The notes beneath the pieces are model-generated. The model saw nothing but the letters and a program-made list of their open reading frames with translations, searched no databases and was not told the origin of the DNA. 64,000 nucleotides of DNA from Pseudoalteromonas sp. CO133X (GTDB taxonomy: Bacteria > Pseudomonadota > Gammaproteobacteria > Enterobacterales > Alteromonadaceae): positions 1 through 64,000 of the forward strand of contig SGPE01000023.1 in NCBI GenBank assembly GCA_004208945.1, written 5' to 3'. A program made the position numbers and the translations under genes. Shown in pieces: positions 36,544-48,860 of the stretch (its first letter is position 1; each line of letters opens with the position of its first letter).

Positions 36544-37923
36544 TTAATTATCTCGATGATAATTGTTCTCTAACGCATAAAGCTTGTGGCGGATTAAAAA
36601 TAAAAATACCAGCGAAGGAATTACCATGAGCGCTGTTAGCACAAAAAACAGTGCCCAGTTACCTAAAAGCCAATCATCTATCACAACACCACTGTAACTA
36701 GACAGGAGTGTTCTGCCTAAGTTTCCAAGTGACGCTAAAAGTGCATAATGAGTTGCACTAAAGGCGCGATCACACAGCATAGAAATAAAGGCGACCATTG
36801 CCACCAGTGACCAGGCCTGTGTAAATCCGTCAATGATAATTGCAAAGGCATAGAGGCTTAATTTAGGGCCTGCAATAGCAATCCAAGCAAATGCAAGGTT
36901 AGACGCTGCCATAGCAATGCCGCTAATGAATAAGCCTTTTACGATACCGTAGCGTTGATTGAATAGGCTACCGACGAAAGTAAAAGCGATGGTAAGAATT
37001 GCAGTGCCTACTTTTGAGAAGGTGGCAATGTCACTGTTGCTAAAGCCCACTTCTTTATAAAACACAATCGACATTCGCCCAAGGAAGGCTTCGCCAATTT
37101 TAAATAGGAAGATAAACGCTAAAAGTGCGAGCGCTGTTTTTACACCATTGCGTGCAAAAAAGGTTCTAAATGGATCAAACACGGTGACCGCTAACCAAGC
37201 AATTACTTTTGCAAATCGCGTTTGTTCTACACCCACAAGCTTTTGCTGATAGGTAGACTCAAGTTCAGCCTGAATAACTTCACGATTTGATTCGGGCTCT
37301 TTTGCCCAAAGTACACTACCCATTAATAGCAGCATGATAACGGATAAGAAAAAGTAAACTTGGGGCCAATCAATAGAGGGGATATCAGCCATGTAGAAGG
37401 GGAGCGCTCCTAGTAAAGCATAACCACTCCACCAACCTGATGTTGCCATGGCTGCAGCTGCCGTGGCTTTATGGCTTTCATTTTCACTTAAAGTATCGAT
37501 ACGAAACGCATCAATGGCGATGTCTTGAGTCGCAGAGGCAACCGCAATGACTAGGCACAGTGCGGCGGCAAACCAAAGATTCGCTTTGATATCGAGCCCT
37601 GCAAGTGAAAAGGTACCTATAAAAATGACTGACTGGCAGAGTAAAATCCAGCTGCGACGCTGACCAAGCCATTTAAATAAAACTGGCAGTTTTACACGGT
37701 CAACCAAAGGTGACCATAAAAAGTTAATGCTGTACGCCCCAAATACAATGCCAAATAGGCCAATCATACTTCGGCTGAGGCCTTCATCTTTTAGCCATGC
37801 AGACATGACAGAACCAATGAGTACCCATGGAAAGCCACTGCTGATCCCGAACAGAAAAATATTGATTAAGCGTTTGTCTTTAAAGTACGAAAAATACTCT
37901 GAAACAGAAAGCGTCTTTGTCAT
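36544..37923 (-). CDS. ampG: AmpG-type muropeptide permease (MFS)
   Basis: 459 residues with about 12 membrane segments. LFGISSGFPWVLIGSVMSAWLKDEGLSRSMIGLFG at the start and SATQDIAIDAFRID in the middle are AmpG signatures. It imports anhydro-muropeptides for cell-wall recycling and can influence AmpC induction. A cyclophilin and yajG are directly upstream on the same strand, matching the conserved ampG-yajG association. Shorter than E. coli AmpG (491). Confidence 0.93.
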   Translation of the reverse strand: MTKTLSVSEYFSYFKDKRLINIFLFGISSGFPWVLIGSVMSAWLKDEGLSRSMIGLFGIVFGAYSINFLWSPLVDRVKLPVLFKWLGQRRSWILLCQSVIFIGTFSLAGLDIKANLWFAAALCLVIAVASATQDIAIDAFRIDTLSENESHKATAAAAMATSGWWSGYALLGALPFYMADIPSIDWPQVYFFLSVIMLLLMGSVLWAKEPESNREVIQAELESTYQQKLVGVEQTRFAKVIAWLAVTVFDPFRTFFARNGVKTALALLAFIFLFKIGEAFLGRMSIVFYKEVGFSNSDIATFSKVGTAILTIAFTFVGSLFNQRYGIVKGLFISGIAMAASNLAFAWIAIAGPKLSLYAFAIIIDGFTQAWSLVAMVAFISMLCDRAFSATHYALLASLGNLGRTLLSSYSGVVIDDWLLGNWALFFVLTALMVIPSLVFLFLIRHKLYALENNYHRDN

Positions 37924-37965
37924 AGTACTGCCATGTGAGTGGGGCGATGAGCTCGCTTGTTATTT

Positions 37966-38586
37966 TTATAGTGCAGTGGGTTCAATCATTTTTACATTTA
38001 AGATAACCACAGGCGTTTTGGGTACAAAGCTGTAACCTATTTTTTCGTTATAAGCTGTTTCCACGCGCATAATTTTATCCAACGTTTCATAGCCATCCAT
38101 AACCATGCCAAATACAGCAAACCCCCAGTCACGACCTGGGTTTAAATGATCATTATCATCCATATTAAAAAAGAACTGGCGTGTCCCTGAGTGCGGTTGT
38201 CTGTCTTGATAAGCCATGGCGATGCTATACATATCATTTTTTAAACCATTACCGCTCTCATTAAAGATAGGGTCGTATTCGTGTAGACCATCGTAATCTT
38301 TATCGTAGCCACCGCCTTGAATAACGAAATCTCGTTCGTTGTCTTCATCACGTTCTACACGATGAAATACACTCCCTTTATAGCTACCATCAGCGACATA
38401 AGTTAAGAAGTTGTTGACTGTGATAGGAGCGCGAGAACGGTCCATTTCTACGATGATGCTACCGAGTGTGGTGACAATTTCGACACGAGGAAACATGTTG
38501 TCTTTTTGGATGAACTTACCCTCAGTTGCACTAAAGGTGTTCTGGCTGAACAGTAAGATAAAACTAAGTATAAAAATGCGCTTCAT
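37966..38586 (-). CDS. Periplasmic cyclophilin-type peptidyl-prolyl isomerase
   Basis: 206 residues with a signal peptide (MKRIFILSFILLFSQNTFSA). The cyclophilin core shows VNNFLTYVADGSYKGSVFHRV, FVIQGGGY, TRQFFFNMDDND and FAVFGMVMDGYETLDKI. The catalytic Arg of FHR is present. It likely assists folding of exported proteins. It lies between yajG (2 bases) and ampG (42 bases) in a minus-strand operon. Confidence 0.92.
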   Translation of the reverse strand: MKRIFILSFILLFSQNTFSATEGKFIQKDNMFPRVEIVTTLGSIIVEMDRSRAPITVNNFLTYVADGSYKGSVFHRVERDEDNERDFVIQGGGYDKDYDGLHEYDPIFNESGNGLKNDMYSIAMAYQDRQPHSGTRQFFFNMDDNDHLNPGRDWGFAVFGMVMDGYETLDKIMRVETAYNEKIGYSFVPKTPVVILNVKMIEPTAL

Positions 38587-38588
38587 AG

Positions 38589-39140
38589 TTAACCTTCCAA
38601 ATAAGCGATTAATTCTGGGTCAGATACAATGCGGGTAATTAGTTGTTCAGTCAACTTATTCAGTTGACTCTCAATTTTTGCTCTATCGTGTCTTAATGGC
38701 CCTTCAAGGTTTGCACTGCCGCGGTAAACTTTACTAAAGTTACTATTACTTCTTATTACGCGAATACCCAGCTCAATATTGGCATGACTCGTATGTGTCA
38801 TCATTTTTTCAGTGACGATCGCTTGTAATGCGTGAATATCTAATTCAAATCGTGTTGTCGCAAGATTAGAAATACTGGCACCATTTCGGCTAAGGGCGCT
38901 ATCAAGTGTGCTTTTTACTGACTCAGTCAGGCCTGGACTTGCCAGGGTTTTTACTTTATCTGATTCAATAATTTTTAGGGTTACATTATCACCACGCAAA
39001 TCAATGACGCTGGTACTGATATTTGCATTGATTGAGGCAACCTTACCGCTTTTATAAACAGGGTTTAAGATCAGTTGGTTAGGTTGGTTACTACACGCTG
39101 TTAGCGCAACTAACATGCTTAAAAGAAGTATTTTTTTCAT
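38589..39140 (-). CDS. yajG: YajG-family lipoprotein
   Basis: 183 residues, with a lipoprotein signal and lipobox LTAC-S at residues 13-17. The mature domain (QLILNPVYK, SISLV-like VIDLRG, TRFELDIHALQAIV, GSANLEGPLRHDRAKIES) matches the YajG pattern of ~190-residue outer-membrane lipoproteins near ampG and bolA. Function unknown. Asp at +2 is absent (Ser), so sorting to the outer membrane is expected. Confidence 0.85.
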   Translation of the reverse strand: MKKILLLSMLVALTACSNQPNQLILNPVYKSGKVASINANISTSVIDLRGDNVTLKIIESDKVKTLASPGLTESVKSTLDSALSRNGASISNLATTRFELDIHALQAIVTEKMMTHTSHANIELGIRVIRSNSNFSKVYRGSANLEGPLRHDRAKIESQLNKLTEQLITRIVSDPELIAYLEG

Positions 39141-39153
39141 TTATATTGCTCCA

Positions 39154-40290
39154 TTAAGTTGTCTTTTTTGCACTTAAAACAACAAACTTTTTATTTGAAC
39201 CTAATAGTTTACAGTTGCCGAACATGCGTTTTAGTTTTTCATGATAATCGAGGTGACGATTACCTATTATTCTTAATTCACCACCTTGTTTAAGTGCCTG
39301 CTTAGCTTGTTTAAACATCTGCCAAGCAATGTGATCTGTGACAGCTTGCGCTTGATGAAAAGGGGGGTTGCACAAAACAAGATCTGCACTTTGCGGCTCA
39401 AAATCTGTTAAACAATCATTTTGAATAAATTCACAGTTAGCTAATTGCTCAGGTAAATTACTTTGTATATTTAGGCGTGCAGATTCAACTGCCATGTATG
39501 ATTCATCAACAAAGGTTACATATGCTTTGGGGCAGCGTTTGAGTGTCATCAGTCCAATCACGCCATTGCCACAGCCCAAATCAATTATGTGGCGTGCTTT
39601 ACTGGTTTGTGGCAAGTAGTTAAAGAAAAAGCGAGCGCCAATATCTAAAGAATCACGAGAGAAAACATTGGCGTGATTTTGAATCTCAAACTCACTGCCT
39701 TCAAGTGGCCAGCTTACAGGAAATGCAACTTGTTTATTGAGTTGGCTCGTTTTACTGATGATTAAGCGAGATTTTTTAACGGCTAAACTTGTTGATGTTT
39801 CGCCAATGAATTGGCTAAACGCTTTAATTGTCGAGTTATGAATGTCTTTGGTTTTGCCCGCTGCAATTATGTTAACACCTTTAGGTAACGCGGCACTGAT
39901 TGCAGCAAGTTGATGTTGTAAATAGCCTAAATTTCGTGGCACTTTTAAGATCACTAAATCAACCTTGTTTGGTAATGCCTCTAAAGAGTTTAATTGCGTC
40001 AATGAGCTTGTTTCTAAGCCATTTGCTTGTAAATTGTAATAGGTTGCTTGATGACTAATATACGAATCATTAACTGAATAAGTGGTTAATTGATTAAACG
40101 CACAAGCCAATGCACCAAAGCTGTCATTTAAAATCAGGATTGAATTTGCCTGCGCATGATGCTCCCCTACATAAGTGACAAGGTACTCATCGGCAGAGTC
40201 CCAAGCTTGTAGGCTGCGATTTTTTTGATCTAATGGAAAACGTTCTAGGGTATAGGTATTATCGCCGAGTTGTACTTGGGTGGTCATCAT
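39154..40290 (-). CDS. rlmG: 23S rRNA (guanine-1835-N2)-methyltransferase
   Basis: 378 residues from the chosen start, the length of E. coli RlmG. The N-terminal inactive domain begins with TLERFPLDQKNRSLQAWDSADEYLV; the C-terminal SAM-binding domain has IIDLGCGNGVIGLM and the catalytic NPPF motif in LVLCNPPFHQ. It methylates G1835 of 23S rRNA. The frame runs open to 40359, but that would overlap alkB on the opposite strand; ATG 40290 or 40287 fits the family. RsmC is the related alternative, disfavoured by the N-terminus. Confidence 0.9.
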   Translation of the reverse strand: MMTTQVQLGDNTYTLERFPLDQKNRSLQAWDSADEYLVTYVGEHHAQANSILILNDSFGALACAFNQLTTYSVNDSYISHQATYYNLQANGLETSSLTQLNSLEALPNKVDLVILKVPRNLGYLQHQLAAISAALPKGVNIIAAGKTKDIHNSTIKAFSQFIGETSTSLAVKKSRLIISKTSQLNKQVAFPVSWPLEGSEFEIQNHANVFSRDSLDIGARFFFNYLPQTSKARHIIDLGCGNGVIGLMTLKRCPKAYVTFVDESYMAVESARLNIQSNLPEQLANCEFIQNDCLTDFEPQSADLVLCNPPFHQAQAVTDHIAWQMFKQAKQALKQGGELRIIGNRHLDYHEKLKRMFGNCKLLGSNKKFVVLSAKKTT

Positions 40291-40329
40291 GGTTTTAGGG
40301 TAAGTATTTAAGTATGGGTAAATTCTAAC

Positions 40330-40917
40330 ATGCAACAGCCAAACGCCAAGCCTAATCATTTACCTGAAGGGTTTTATTATCAACAGAAAGCGTTGAGTGC
40401 TCAAAAAAGTCTCGATTTGTTTTATTTTTTACAGCAACATTTAAATTGGCAACAGCCCAATATCACTGTATTTGGTAAAACCCATCCTATTCCTCGTTTG
40501 CAGTGCTTTATCGCTGATGAGCAGGTTAACTATGCTTATTCAGGCACACAGCTTGTGGTTGAACCTTGGCCTGAGGTGCTTGATGCAATGCGAAGGCGCT
40601 TATCCCAACAATTACACATTCCATTTAATGCGTTATTGGTCAATTTATATCGTGACGGTCAAGATTGTATGGGATGGCATAGTGATGATGAAAAAGAGCT
40701 TGGTGAGCAGCCGACTATTGCGTCCATTTCACTGGGGGCTGAGCGGGTATTTAAAATTAAGCACAAACACAGTAATGAAAAACAAAGTATTGTGCTGCAA
40801 AGTGGTAGCTGCTTAATAATGAATGGCTTTAGCCAACGTGACTATCAACACAGCTTGCCAAAGCAGCAAAGGCTAATGCATCCCCGTATTAACTTAACCT
40901 TTCGCTCGATAATATAA
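40330..40917 (+). CDS. AlkB-family 2-oxoglutarate/Fe(II) dioxygenase
   Basis: 195 residues. NLYRDGQDCMGWHSDDE carries the iron ligands His117 and Asp119, with distal His174 in QHSLP and the 2-oxoglutarate Arg in RINLTFR. The Y-x-D-G-x-D-x-x-x-W-H-S-D-D-E pattern resembles the ALKBH2/3-like bacterial group rather than E. coli AlkB. Such enzymes repair alkylated nucleic acids. It is divergent from rlmG with only ~40 bases between the starts. Confidence 0.9.
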   Translation: MQQPNAKPNHLPEGFYYQQKALSAQKSLDLFYFLQQHLNWQQPNITVFGKTHPIPRLQCFIADEQVNYAYSGTQLVVEPWPEVLDAMRRRLSQQLHIPFNALLVNLYRDGQDCMGWHSDDEKELGEQPTIASISLGAERVFKIKHKHSNEKQSIVLQSGSCLIMNGFSQRDYQHSLPKQQRLMHPRINLTFRSII

Positions 40918-40990
40918 AATTATTGGTAAAATGAGTCATCCCCTTGATATAGTGACGACCAATTATTTTGCTATTAAAGGTCTATGACAC

Positions 40991-41302
40991 ATGTCAATGC
41001 AACAACAAATTGAGGAAAAGCTCGCAGCGGGTATTGAATGTAAGCACCTAAATGTTGTCAATGAAAGCCATATGCATAGTCGTGGCACAGAATCACACTT
41101 TAAGGTAATTGTGGTGAGCGAAGAGTTCGCTGGTAAGCGTTTACTTGCACGTCACCGTCAAATTAATGAATTATTACAAGATGAATTAGCGAATCATATA
41201 CATGCATTGGCGATTCATACTTTTACGCCCGATGAGTTTTCTGCACAGCAAGGGCAGGCTCCTGAATCACCGAAATGTTTGGGTGGTTCAAAGTTCGATT
41301 AA
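40991..41302 (+). CDS. bolA: BolA-family protein
   Basis: 103 residues. IEEKLAAGIECKHLNVVNESHMHSRGTESHFKVIVVS followed by RLLARHRQINELLQDEL is the BolA fold with its conserved His and helix-turn-helix-like region. BolA works with monothiol glutaredoxin in Fe-S handling and acts as a stress morphogen. In E. coli bolA neighbours yajG and ampG; the same cluster recurs here. ATG 40991 or 40997 (MQQQIE). Confidence 0.93.
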   Translation: MSMQQQIEEKLAAGIECKHLNVVNESHMHSRGTESHFKVIVVSEEFAGKRLLARHRQINELLQDELANHIHALAIHTFTPDEFSAQQGQAPESPKCLGGSKFD

Positions 41303-41412
41303 TCGTATGGTTTGATTAGTAATTTATACTTATATTACTGATCAGACCTGTATTTTAACTATTAGCCTTTAAACTAGCGCTAATTTTTATTGTGATAGAT
41401 ATAGGATGATCA

Positions 41413-42606
41413 ATGGTCATTAAGCCTAAAATTCGTGGATTTATCTGCACTAACGCGCATCCAGTAGGGTGTGCTGAGCACGTACAAGAACAAATTAATT
41501 ATGTGAAGGCACAGGGGCCACTGAGCAATGCGCCTAAAAATGTATTAGTAATTGGTGCCTCTACTGGTTATGGTTTGGCATCACGTATTACAGCTGCATT
41601 CGGTGGTGGCGCTAAGACTTTAGGCATCTTCTTTGAAAAAGAAGGTAGCGAGCGTAAAACAGGCTCAGCGGGTTGGTATAATACTGCGGCATTCCAAGCA
41701 GCTGCTGAAGAAGCGGGTCTTTGGTCTAAAAATATCAATGGCGATGCGTTTTCTAATGAAATCAAGCAAAAAGCAATTGATACGATTAAAGCTGACTTAG
41801 GTAAAATTGATTTAGTTATCTACAGCTTAGCGTCTCCTCGTCGCACTGATCCAAATACAGGTGAGACATACTCATCAACGCTTAAGCCAATTGGCTCAGA
41901 TATCACAACAAAAAACTTAAATACGTCTAAGCGTGTGATTGATGAAGTAACCGTTGAAGCGGCAAGCCAAGAAGACATCGACAATACAATCAAAGTAATG
42001 GGCGGTGAAGATTGGGAAATGTGGATTGACGCATTAAAAGCAGCCGATGTCCTTGCTGATAACTTCAAAACAACAGCTTATACCTACATTGGTAAAGAGT
42101 TAACATGGCCAATTTACGGTCACGCAACGATTGGTAAAGCAAAAGAAGACCTAGACCGTGCAACACAAGCAATCAAAGAGTCTACAAAAGGCTTAAATGG
42201 TGAAGCGTATGTTTCTTCATTAAATGCAGTTGTGACACAAGCAAGTTCAGCAATTCCTATCATGCCTTTATATATCTCTGCGTTATTCAAAGTAATGAAA
42301 GCAGACGGCACATACGAAGGTACCATTGAACAAATCCATGCGCTATTCACTGAAAACCTTTACGGCGAAACGCCACGTTTCGATGACGGCGGTCATTTAT
42401 TCCAAAACTACAAAGAGTTAGAAGACGATGTGCAAGCTCGTGTTCAAAAAGTGTGGGATACGGTAGACACAGACACCATTGACGAATTAACGGATTATGT
42501 GGGTTACCACAATGAGTTTTTACGTTTATTCGGTTTTGGTATCGATAGCGTAGATTACGAGCAAGATGTGAATCCTGATGTGGCGATTTCACAGCTGATT
42601 GATTAG
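41413..42606 (+). CDS. fabV: Enoyl-ACP reductase FabV (trans-2-enoyl-CoA reductase)
   Basis: 397 residues, the size of FabV. The NADH motif [13 protein letters not shown] and the catalytic Tyr-(X)8-Lys pair (Tyr235, Lys244 in [12 protein letters not shown]) match known FabV numbering. It reduces enoyl-ACP in fatty acid elongation and is intrinsically insensitive to triclosan. It is monocistronic, with a terminator 26 bases downstream. Confidence 0.96.
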   Translation: MVIKPKIRGFICTNAHPVGCAEHVQEQINYVKAQGPLSNAPKNVLVIGASTGYGLASRITAAFGGGAKTLGIFFEKEGSERKTGSAGWYNTAAFQAAAEEAGLWSKNINGDAFSNEIKQKAIDTIKADLGKIDLVIYSLASPRRTDPNTGETYSSTLKPIGSDITTKNLNTSKRVIDEVTVEAASQEDIDNTIKVMGGEDWEMWIDALKAADVLADNFKTTAYTYIGKELTWPIYGHATIGKAKEDLDRATQAIKESTKGLNGEAYVSSLNAVVTQASSAIPIMPLYISALFKVMKADGTYEGTIEQIHALFTENLYGETPRFDDGGHLFQNYKELEDDVQARVQKVWDTVDTDTIDELTDYVGYHNEFLRLFGFGIDSVDYEQDVNPDVAISQLID

Positions 42607-42631
42607 TGATTAAATAACGCTGGTTTTGGAA

Positions 42632-42657
42632 AAGTCGCTTTTTTAAGCGGCTTTTTT
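42632..42657 (+). terminator. Terminator of fabV
   Basis: Stem AAGTCGCTT / AAGCGGCTT (one G-T pair) with a TTTT loop and following T-run. Confidence 0.88.
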
Positions 42658-42835
42658 GTTTTTAAGAGAAAATAAAACGGCATCAATAGCACTTTGGTCT
42701 ATATTGAAATTAATTCAAATGGTTTTTTGTAGTCTAAATAACCACATCAGTCGTATAAATTTCATATTTGCTCTCGCATAGTCACCCTGATTGATGTTAA
42801 AATTCGGGCAATATATGTGAGGAGTTTACTGCGTT

Positions 42836-42865
42836 GCTTGTTTAGGTGTGAAACAAGCAGTTTTT
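42836..42865 (+). terminator. Terminator-like hairpin in the nqr leader
   Basis: GCTTGTTT (42836-42843) pairs with AAACAAGC (42851-42858) around a 7-base loop, followed by AG and TTTTT. It lies 91 bases upstream of nqrA and has the form of a Rho-independent terminator. TTGATG at 42791 and TATATG at 42812 could be a weak promoter upstream of it. If so, it may be an attenuator. The remaining gap 42658-42955 is otherwise featureless. Confidence 0.55.
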
Positions 42866-42874
42866 AGATACTAA

Positions 42875-44299
<1,425 letters not shown>

Positions 44300-44303
44300 A
44301 GAG

Positions 44304-45506
44304 ATGGGTTTAAAGAAATTTCTAGAAGATATTGAGCCGCATTTTGAACCGGGTGGTAAACATGAAAAGTGGTATGCGCTTTACGAAGCTGCTGCAACTA
44401 TTTTCTATACGCCTGGTTATGTAAATAAAGGCAAAACACACGTTCGCGATAACATCGACCTAAAACGTATGATGATTTTAGTGTGGATGGCGACGTTCCC
44501 TGCAATGTTCTTTGGTATGTTCAACATCGGTCATCAGGCCGCGGGTGCATTAGCACAAGGTTTTGAACTGGCAAACACATGGCAAGTTGGTCTGTTCCAA
44601 TTATTTGGCGGTGAATTAACTGCTGACTCTGGTTGGGGCGCGAAAATGTTTTACGGGGCCTGCTTCTTCCTACCAATATACGCAGTAACGTTTGCTGTGG
44701 GTGGTTTCTGGGAAGTGCTATTCGCTTCTGTGCGTAAGCACGAAGTAAATGAAGGTTTCTTCGTAACATCTGTATTATTCGCACTCATTCTGCCGGCAAC
44801 AATTCCTTTATGGCAAGTTGCATTAGGTATTACGTTTGGTGTTGTAATCGCTAAAGAAATCTTTGGTGGTACAGGTCGTAACTTCCTCAACCCTGCGCTT
44901 GCTGGTCGTGCGTTCTTATTCTTCGCATACCCTGCACAAATTTCAGGTGACACAGTATGGACAGCAGTAGATTCATTCTCTGGTGCAACTATGCTTGGTC
45001 AAGCTGTTGTAGGTTCACTTGATTACAGCAACATGGAACTATGGTGGAATGCGTTCTACGGTTTCATTCAAGGTTCTGTAGGTGAAACGTCAACATTAGC
45101 ATTATTAATCGGTGGTTTATTCCTGATTTATGTGCGTATTGCTTCATGGCGTATCGTGCTAGGTGTATTCCTAGGTATGGTTGCAACGGCATTCTTACTA
45201 AATACAGTTGGTTCTGAAACTAACGCAGTATTTGCGATGCCTTGGCACTGGCACTTAGTGCTTGGTGGTTTTGCATTTGGTATGTTCTTTATGGCAACAG
45301 ACCCAGTATCTGCATCATTCACAGACAAAGGTAAGTTCGCTTACGGTGCGTTAATCGGCTTTATGGTTGTAATGATCCGTGTTGTTAACCCGGCATTCCC
45401 AGAAGGTATGATGCTAGCAATCTTATTTGCTAACTTATTTGCACCATTATTCGATCACTTTGTAGTGCAAGCTAATATCAAGCGGAGGTTGGCACGTAAT
45501 GTCTAG
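44304..45506 (+). CDS. nqrB: Na+-NQR subunit B (covalent FMN, riboflavin)
   Basis: 400 residues with about 10 hydrophobic helices. The flavinylation motif FSGATML places the FMN-linked threonine at Thr229. It is a core ion-translocating subunit that also binds riboflavin and quinone. Its stop overlaps the nqrC start. ApbE encoded downstream attaches the FMN. Confidence 0.96.
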   Translation: MGLKKFLEDIEPHFEPGGKHEKWYALYEAAATIFYTPGYVNKGKTHVRDNIDLKRMMILVWMATFPAMFFGMFNIGHQAAGALAQGFELANTWQVGLFQLFGGELTADSGWGAKMFYGACFFLPIYAVTFAVGGFWEVLFASVRKHEVNEGFFVTSVLFALILPATIPLWQVALGITFGVVIAKEIFGGTGRNFLNPALAGRAFLFFAYPAQISGDTVWTAVDSFSGATMLGQAVVGSLDYSNMELWWNAFYGFIQGSVGETSTLALLIGGLFLIYVRIASWRIVLGVFLGMVATAFLLNTVGSETNAVFAMPWHWHLVLGGFAFGMFFMATDPVSASFTDKGKFAYGALIGFMVVMIRVVNPAFPEGMMLAILFANLFAPLFDHFVVQANIKRRLARNV

Positions 45507-46251
45507 TAATAACGAATCAATCGGCAAAACGCTAACCGTTGTTGTTGCACTATGTTTAGTGTGTGCAATCATCGTATCGTTTGCTTCAGTTCAGCTTCGT
45601 CCTTTACAGCAAGCTAACAAAACACAAGATATTCAACGCAATATCTTAGCGGCTGCAGGCATTGAAGTATCAGGTACTGTGTCAGATACCTTTAACTCAA
45701 AAATTGAAGCTCGTGTTGTAGACATGAACACAGGTGAGTTTGTTGAAGGTGCTGATCCTAACTCATTTGACTTCGAGAAAACAAAATTCGACCAAGCGCG
45801 TAGCTTTGCGTTGAAAGCAGAAGGAATTAAAGACATCGCGGGTATTCAGCGTATGACAAAAAATTCACCTGTTTATATCTCGAAAAAAGCAGATGGTTCT
45901 ACTGATGCAATCATTCTACCTATCCAAGGTTATGGCCTTTGGGGTGTAATGTATGGCTTCTTAGCGCTTGAGAGTGATGGTGAAACTGTTAAGAACATCA
46001 ATTTCTTCAAGCACAACGAAACGCCTGGTCTAGGTGGTGAAATTCAAAATCCACAATGGACTGCTAAATGGCAAGGTAAAGAGTTACCAATCAATATCAT
46101 GAAGAGTGGTGCGAAGAACGAACATCAAATCGATGGTCTTTCTGGTGCAACATTAACTTCAAACGGTGTTGATCACACAGTTGACTTCTGGACTGGCGAG
46201 CATGGCTTTGGTCCATTCCTTGCGAAAGTACGTGAAGGAGCGTTGAAATAA
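45499..46251 (+). CDS. nqrC: Na+-NQR subunit C (covalent FMN)
   Basis: 250 residues, one N-terminal helix and a periplasmic flavodomain. [11 protein letters not shown] provides the flavinylated Thr218. It accepts electrons on the way to NqrB. It overlaps nqrB by 8 bp and nqrD by 1 base (TAATG), consistent with translational coupling. GGAGG is about 10 bases upstream of its start. Confidence 0.96.
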   Translation: MSSNNESIGKTLTVVVALCLVCAIIVSFASVQLRPLQQANKTQDIQRNILAAAGIEVSGTVSDTFNSKIEARVVDMNTGEFVEGADPNSFDFEKTKFDQARSFALKAEGIKDIAGIQRMTKNSPVYISKKADGSTDAIILPIQGYGLWGVMYGFLALESDGETVKNINFFKHNETPGLGGEIQNPQWTAKWQGKELPINIMKSGAKNEHQIDGLSGATLTSNGVDHTVDFWTGEHGFGPFLAKVREGALK

Positions 46252-46883
46252 TGGCTGATACTAAAGAAATGAAGTCGGTCCTATTTGGCCCGGTATTCGC
46301 AAATAACCCGATCGCACTACAAGTACTTGGTATTTGTTCTGCGCTAGCGGTAACATCAAGCTTAAAAAATGCACTTATCATGTCAATCGCATTGACACTT
46401 GTAACAGCATTCTCAAGCTTGTTTATTTCGTCAATTCGTAACCACATCCCATCATCTGTACGTATTATCGTGCAAATGACGATTATTGCATCATTAGTAA
46501 TCGTGGTTGATCAGGTATTGCAAGCATTCTCTTATGCAACGGCAAAAGAGCTTTCAGTATTCGTTGGTCTAATCATTACTAACTGTATCGTAATGGGTCG
46601 TGCTGAAGCATACGCAATGAAGTCACCACCGTTAATGTCTTTCTTAGATGGTATCGGTAACGGTTTAGGCTACTCAGTAGTACTACTAACTGTTGGTTTC
46701 ATCCGTGAGTTATTCGGTAAAGGTTCACTATTCGGTGTTGATATTATCCCACTTGTACAAAACGGTGGCTGGTATCAACCAATGGGTCTATTGATTTTAC
46801 CACCGAGTGCATTCTTCATTATTGGTTTATTCATCTGGGTACTTCGTACCTTCAAGAAAGACCAAGTAGAAGCAAAAGCGTAA
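46251..46883 (+). CDS. nqrD: Na+-NQR subunit D
   Basis: 210 residues, six membrane helices. Conserved cysteines lie in [15 protein letters not shown] and [15 protein letters not shown]; with the pair in NqrE they hold the intramembrane iron site (2Fe-2S). Half of a pseudo-symmetric D/E pair. Confidence 0.96.
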   Translation: MADTKEMKSVLFGPVFANNPIALQVLGICSALAVTSSLKNALIMSIALTLVTAFSSLFISSIRNHIPSSVRIIVQMTIIASLVIVVDQVLQAFSYATAKELSVFVGLIITNCIVMGRAEAYAMKSPPLMSFLDGIGNGLGYSVVLLTVGFIRELFGKGSLFGVDIIPLVQNGGWYQPMGLLILPPSAFFIIGLFIWVLRTFKKDQVEAKA

Positions 46884-46893
46884 GGGGCGAGCA

Positions 46894-47502
46894 GTGGAAC
46901 ATTATATTAGTTTATTTGTAAAAGCGGTTTTCATTGAAAACTTAGCTTTAGCCTTCTTCCTAGGTATGTGTACTTTCCTTGCTGTATCAAAGAAAGTAAC
47001 AACGTCAATCGGCCTAGGTGTGGCAGTTATCGTGGTACTAGGTATTTCAGTACCTGTAAATAACTTGGTTTATCACGCTGTTCTTGCACCTGGTGCATTA
47101 GAGTGGCTTGGCTACCCAGAAGCAGACCTTAGCTTCTTACGTTTCTTGACGTTCATCGGTGTTATTGCAGCACTGGTACAAATTCTTGAAATGGCATTAG
47201 ATAAGTTCTTCCCTGCACTTTACAACGCGTTAGGTATCTTCTTACCACTGATCACAGTTAACTGTGCGATCTTCGGTGCGGTATCTTTCATGGTTGAGCG
47301 TAACTATAACTTCGGTGAGTCTGTTGTTTATGGTATCGGTTCAGGTGTGGGCTGGGCACTAGCAATTACTTTACTTGCTGGTATCCGTGAAAAAATGAAG
47401 TATTCAGACGTTCCTGATGGCTTACGTGGTTTAGGTATTACTTTCATCACTGTTGGTCTTATGGGTCTTGGCTTTATGTCATTCTCTGGTATTTCACTTT
47501 AA
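46894..47502 (+). CDS. nqrE: Na+-NQR subunit E
   Basis: 202 residues, six membrane helices, with cysteines in [14 protein letters not shown] and [14 protein letters not shown], homologous in arrangement to NqrD. Starts at GTG 46894 with GGGGCGAG upstream. Completes the intramembrane iron centre. Confidence 0.96.
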   Translation: MEHYISLFVKAVFIENLALAFFLGMCTFLAVSKKVTTSIGLGVAVIVVLGISVPVNNLVYHAVLAPGALEWLGYPEADLSFLRFLTFIGVIAALVQILEMALDKFFPALYNALGIFLPLITVNCAIFGAVSFMVERNYNFGESVVYGIGSGVGWALAITLLAGIREKMKYSDVPDGLRGLGITFITVGLMGLGFMSFSGISL

Positions 47503-47521
47503 TAGGTAGCGAGGATAAATC

Positions 47522-48748
47522 ATGAATGAGATTTTCTTAGGCGTTGGTGTTTTCATCGCTATCGTTGTTATTTTAGTTTTAGTTATCATTGGTGCTAAAT
47601 CTAAATTAGTAGCAAGCGGCGATATCATCATCGGAATTAATGGCGACCCAGATAAAGCTATTAAAACATCAGCAGGTAGCAAGCTATTAGGCGCGCTAGC
47701 TGATTCAGGTATCTTCGTTTCATCTGCATGTGGTGGCGGTGGCTCTTGTGGTCAGTGTCGTGTACACATCAAAGAAGGTGGCGGCGATATCTTACCAACA
47801 GAACTTGATCACATCTCTAAAGGTGAAGCTCGTGAAGGCTGCCGTTTAGCGTGTCAGGTAAATGTTAAGAACGACATGGAAATTGAACTTGAAGAGTCAA
47901 TTTTCGGTGTTAAGAAGTGGGACTGTACTGTTATCTCTAACGATAACAAGGCAACCTTCATCAAGGAACTTAAGTTACAAATTCCTGATGGCGAGTCAGT
48001 ACCGTTCCGTGCCGGTGGTTATATTCAAATTGAAGCACCAGCACACCATGTTAAATACGCTGATTTCGATATTCCAGAAGAGTATCGTGGCGACTGGAAC
48101 CACTTCGGTTTCTTCGATCTGGAGTCTAAAGTAGACGACGAAACAATTCGTGCTTACTCAATGGCTAACTACCCAGAAGAAGAAGGCATCATCATGCTTA
48201 ACGTGCGTATCGCTACGCCGCCGCCAAGAGACCTAAGCCTTCCATGTGGTAAAATGTCTTCGTACATTTGGTCACTAAAAGAAGGTGATAAAGTGACTAT
48301 CTCTGGTCCATTCGGTGAGTTCTTCGCGAAAGACACTGATGCAGAAATGGTATTCGTAGGTGGTGGTGCAGGTATGGCACCAATGCGTTCACATATCTTT
48401 GACCAACTTAAGCGTTTACAATCTAAGCGTAAGATGAGCTTCTGGTATGGTGCGCGTTCTAAGCGTGAAATGTTCTACGTAGAAGATTTCGACGGCTTAG
48501 CAGCAGAAAACGATAATTTCGTATGGCACACTGCACTGTCTGATCCACAACCAGAAGATAACTGGGAAGGTTACACAGGCTTCATCCATAACGTACTTTA
48601 TGAAAACTACTTGAAAGATCATGAAGCACCAGAAGATTGTGAGTTCTACATGTGTGGTCCTCCAATGATGAACGCGGCTGTTATCAACATGCTTAAAGAC
48701 TTAGGTGTAGAAGACGAAAACATCTTATTAGATGACTTCGGTGGCTAA
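47522..48748 (+). CDS. nqrF: Na+-NQR subunit F (NADH dehydrogenase)
   Basis: 408 residues. After one membrane helix, a ferredoxin domain holds the 2Fe-2S cysteines C70, C76, C79 and C111 ([14 protein letters not shown]). The FAD/NADH reductase part has [11 protein letters not shown] and [12 protein letters not shown], and ends in DDFGG as in Vibrio. It is the NADH entry point. A terminator follows. Confidence 0.97.
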   Translation: MNEIFLGVGVFIAIVVILVLVIIGAKSKLVASGDIIIGINGDPDKAIKTSAGSKLLGALADSGIFVSSACGGGGSCGQCRVHIKEGGGDILPTELDHISKGEAREGCRLACQVNVKNDMEIELEESIFGVKKWDCTVISNDNKATFIKELKLQIPDGESVPFRAGGYIQIEAPAHHVKYADFDIPEEYRGDWNHFGFFDLESKVDDETIRAYSMANYPEEEGIIMLNVRIATPPPRDLSLPCGKMSSYIWSLKEGDKVTISGPFGEFFAKDTDAEMVFVGGGAGMAPMRSHIFDQLKRLQSKRKMSFWYGARSKREMFYVEDFDGLAAENDNFVWHTALSDPQPEDNWEGYTGFIHNVLYENYLKDHEAPEDCEFYMCGPPMMNAAVINMLKDLGVEDENILLDDFGG

Positions 48749-48784
48749 CACCATACACAAAACAATAAGTTTTGGTTAGAATAC

Positions 48785-48820
48785 AAGCCTCGTAGCACAA
48801 TGTGTTACGAGGCTTTTTTT
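48785..48820 (+). terminator. Terminator after nqrF
   Basis: Arms AAGCCTCGTA and TACGAGGCTT enclose an inner CACA-TGTG pairing, followed by T7. apbE begins 41 bases later and so may need its own promoter or read-through. Confidence 0.9.
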
Positions 48821-48860
48821 ATTTTTATACCAACGTCACGGTATCCTAAAGGTGAGTGCT

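Noticed and set aside
42347-42592. Antisense frames inside fabV and the nqr genes
   Set aside because: They are shadows produced by strong codon bias of the real genes.
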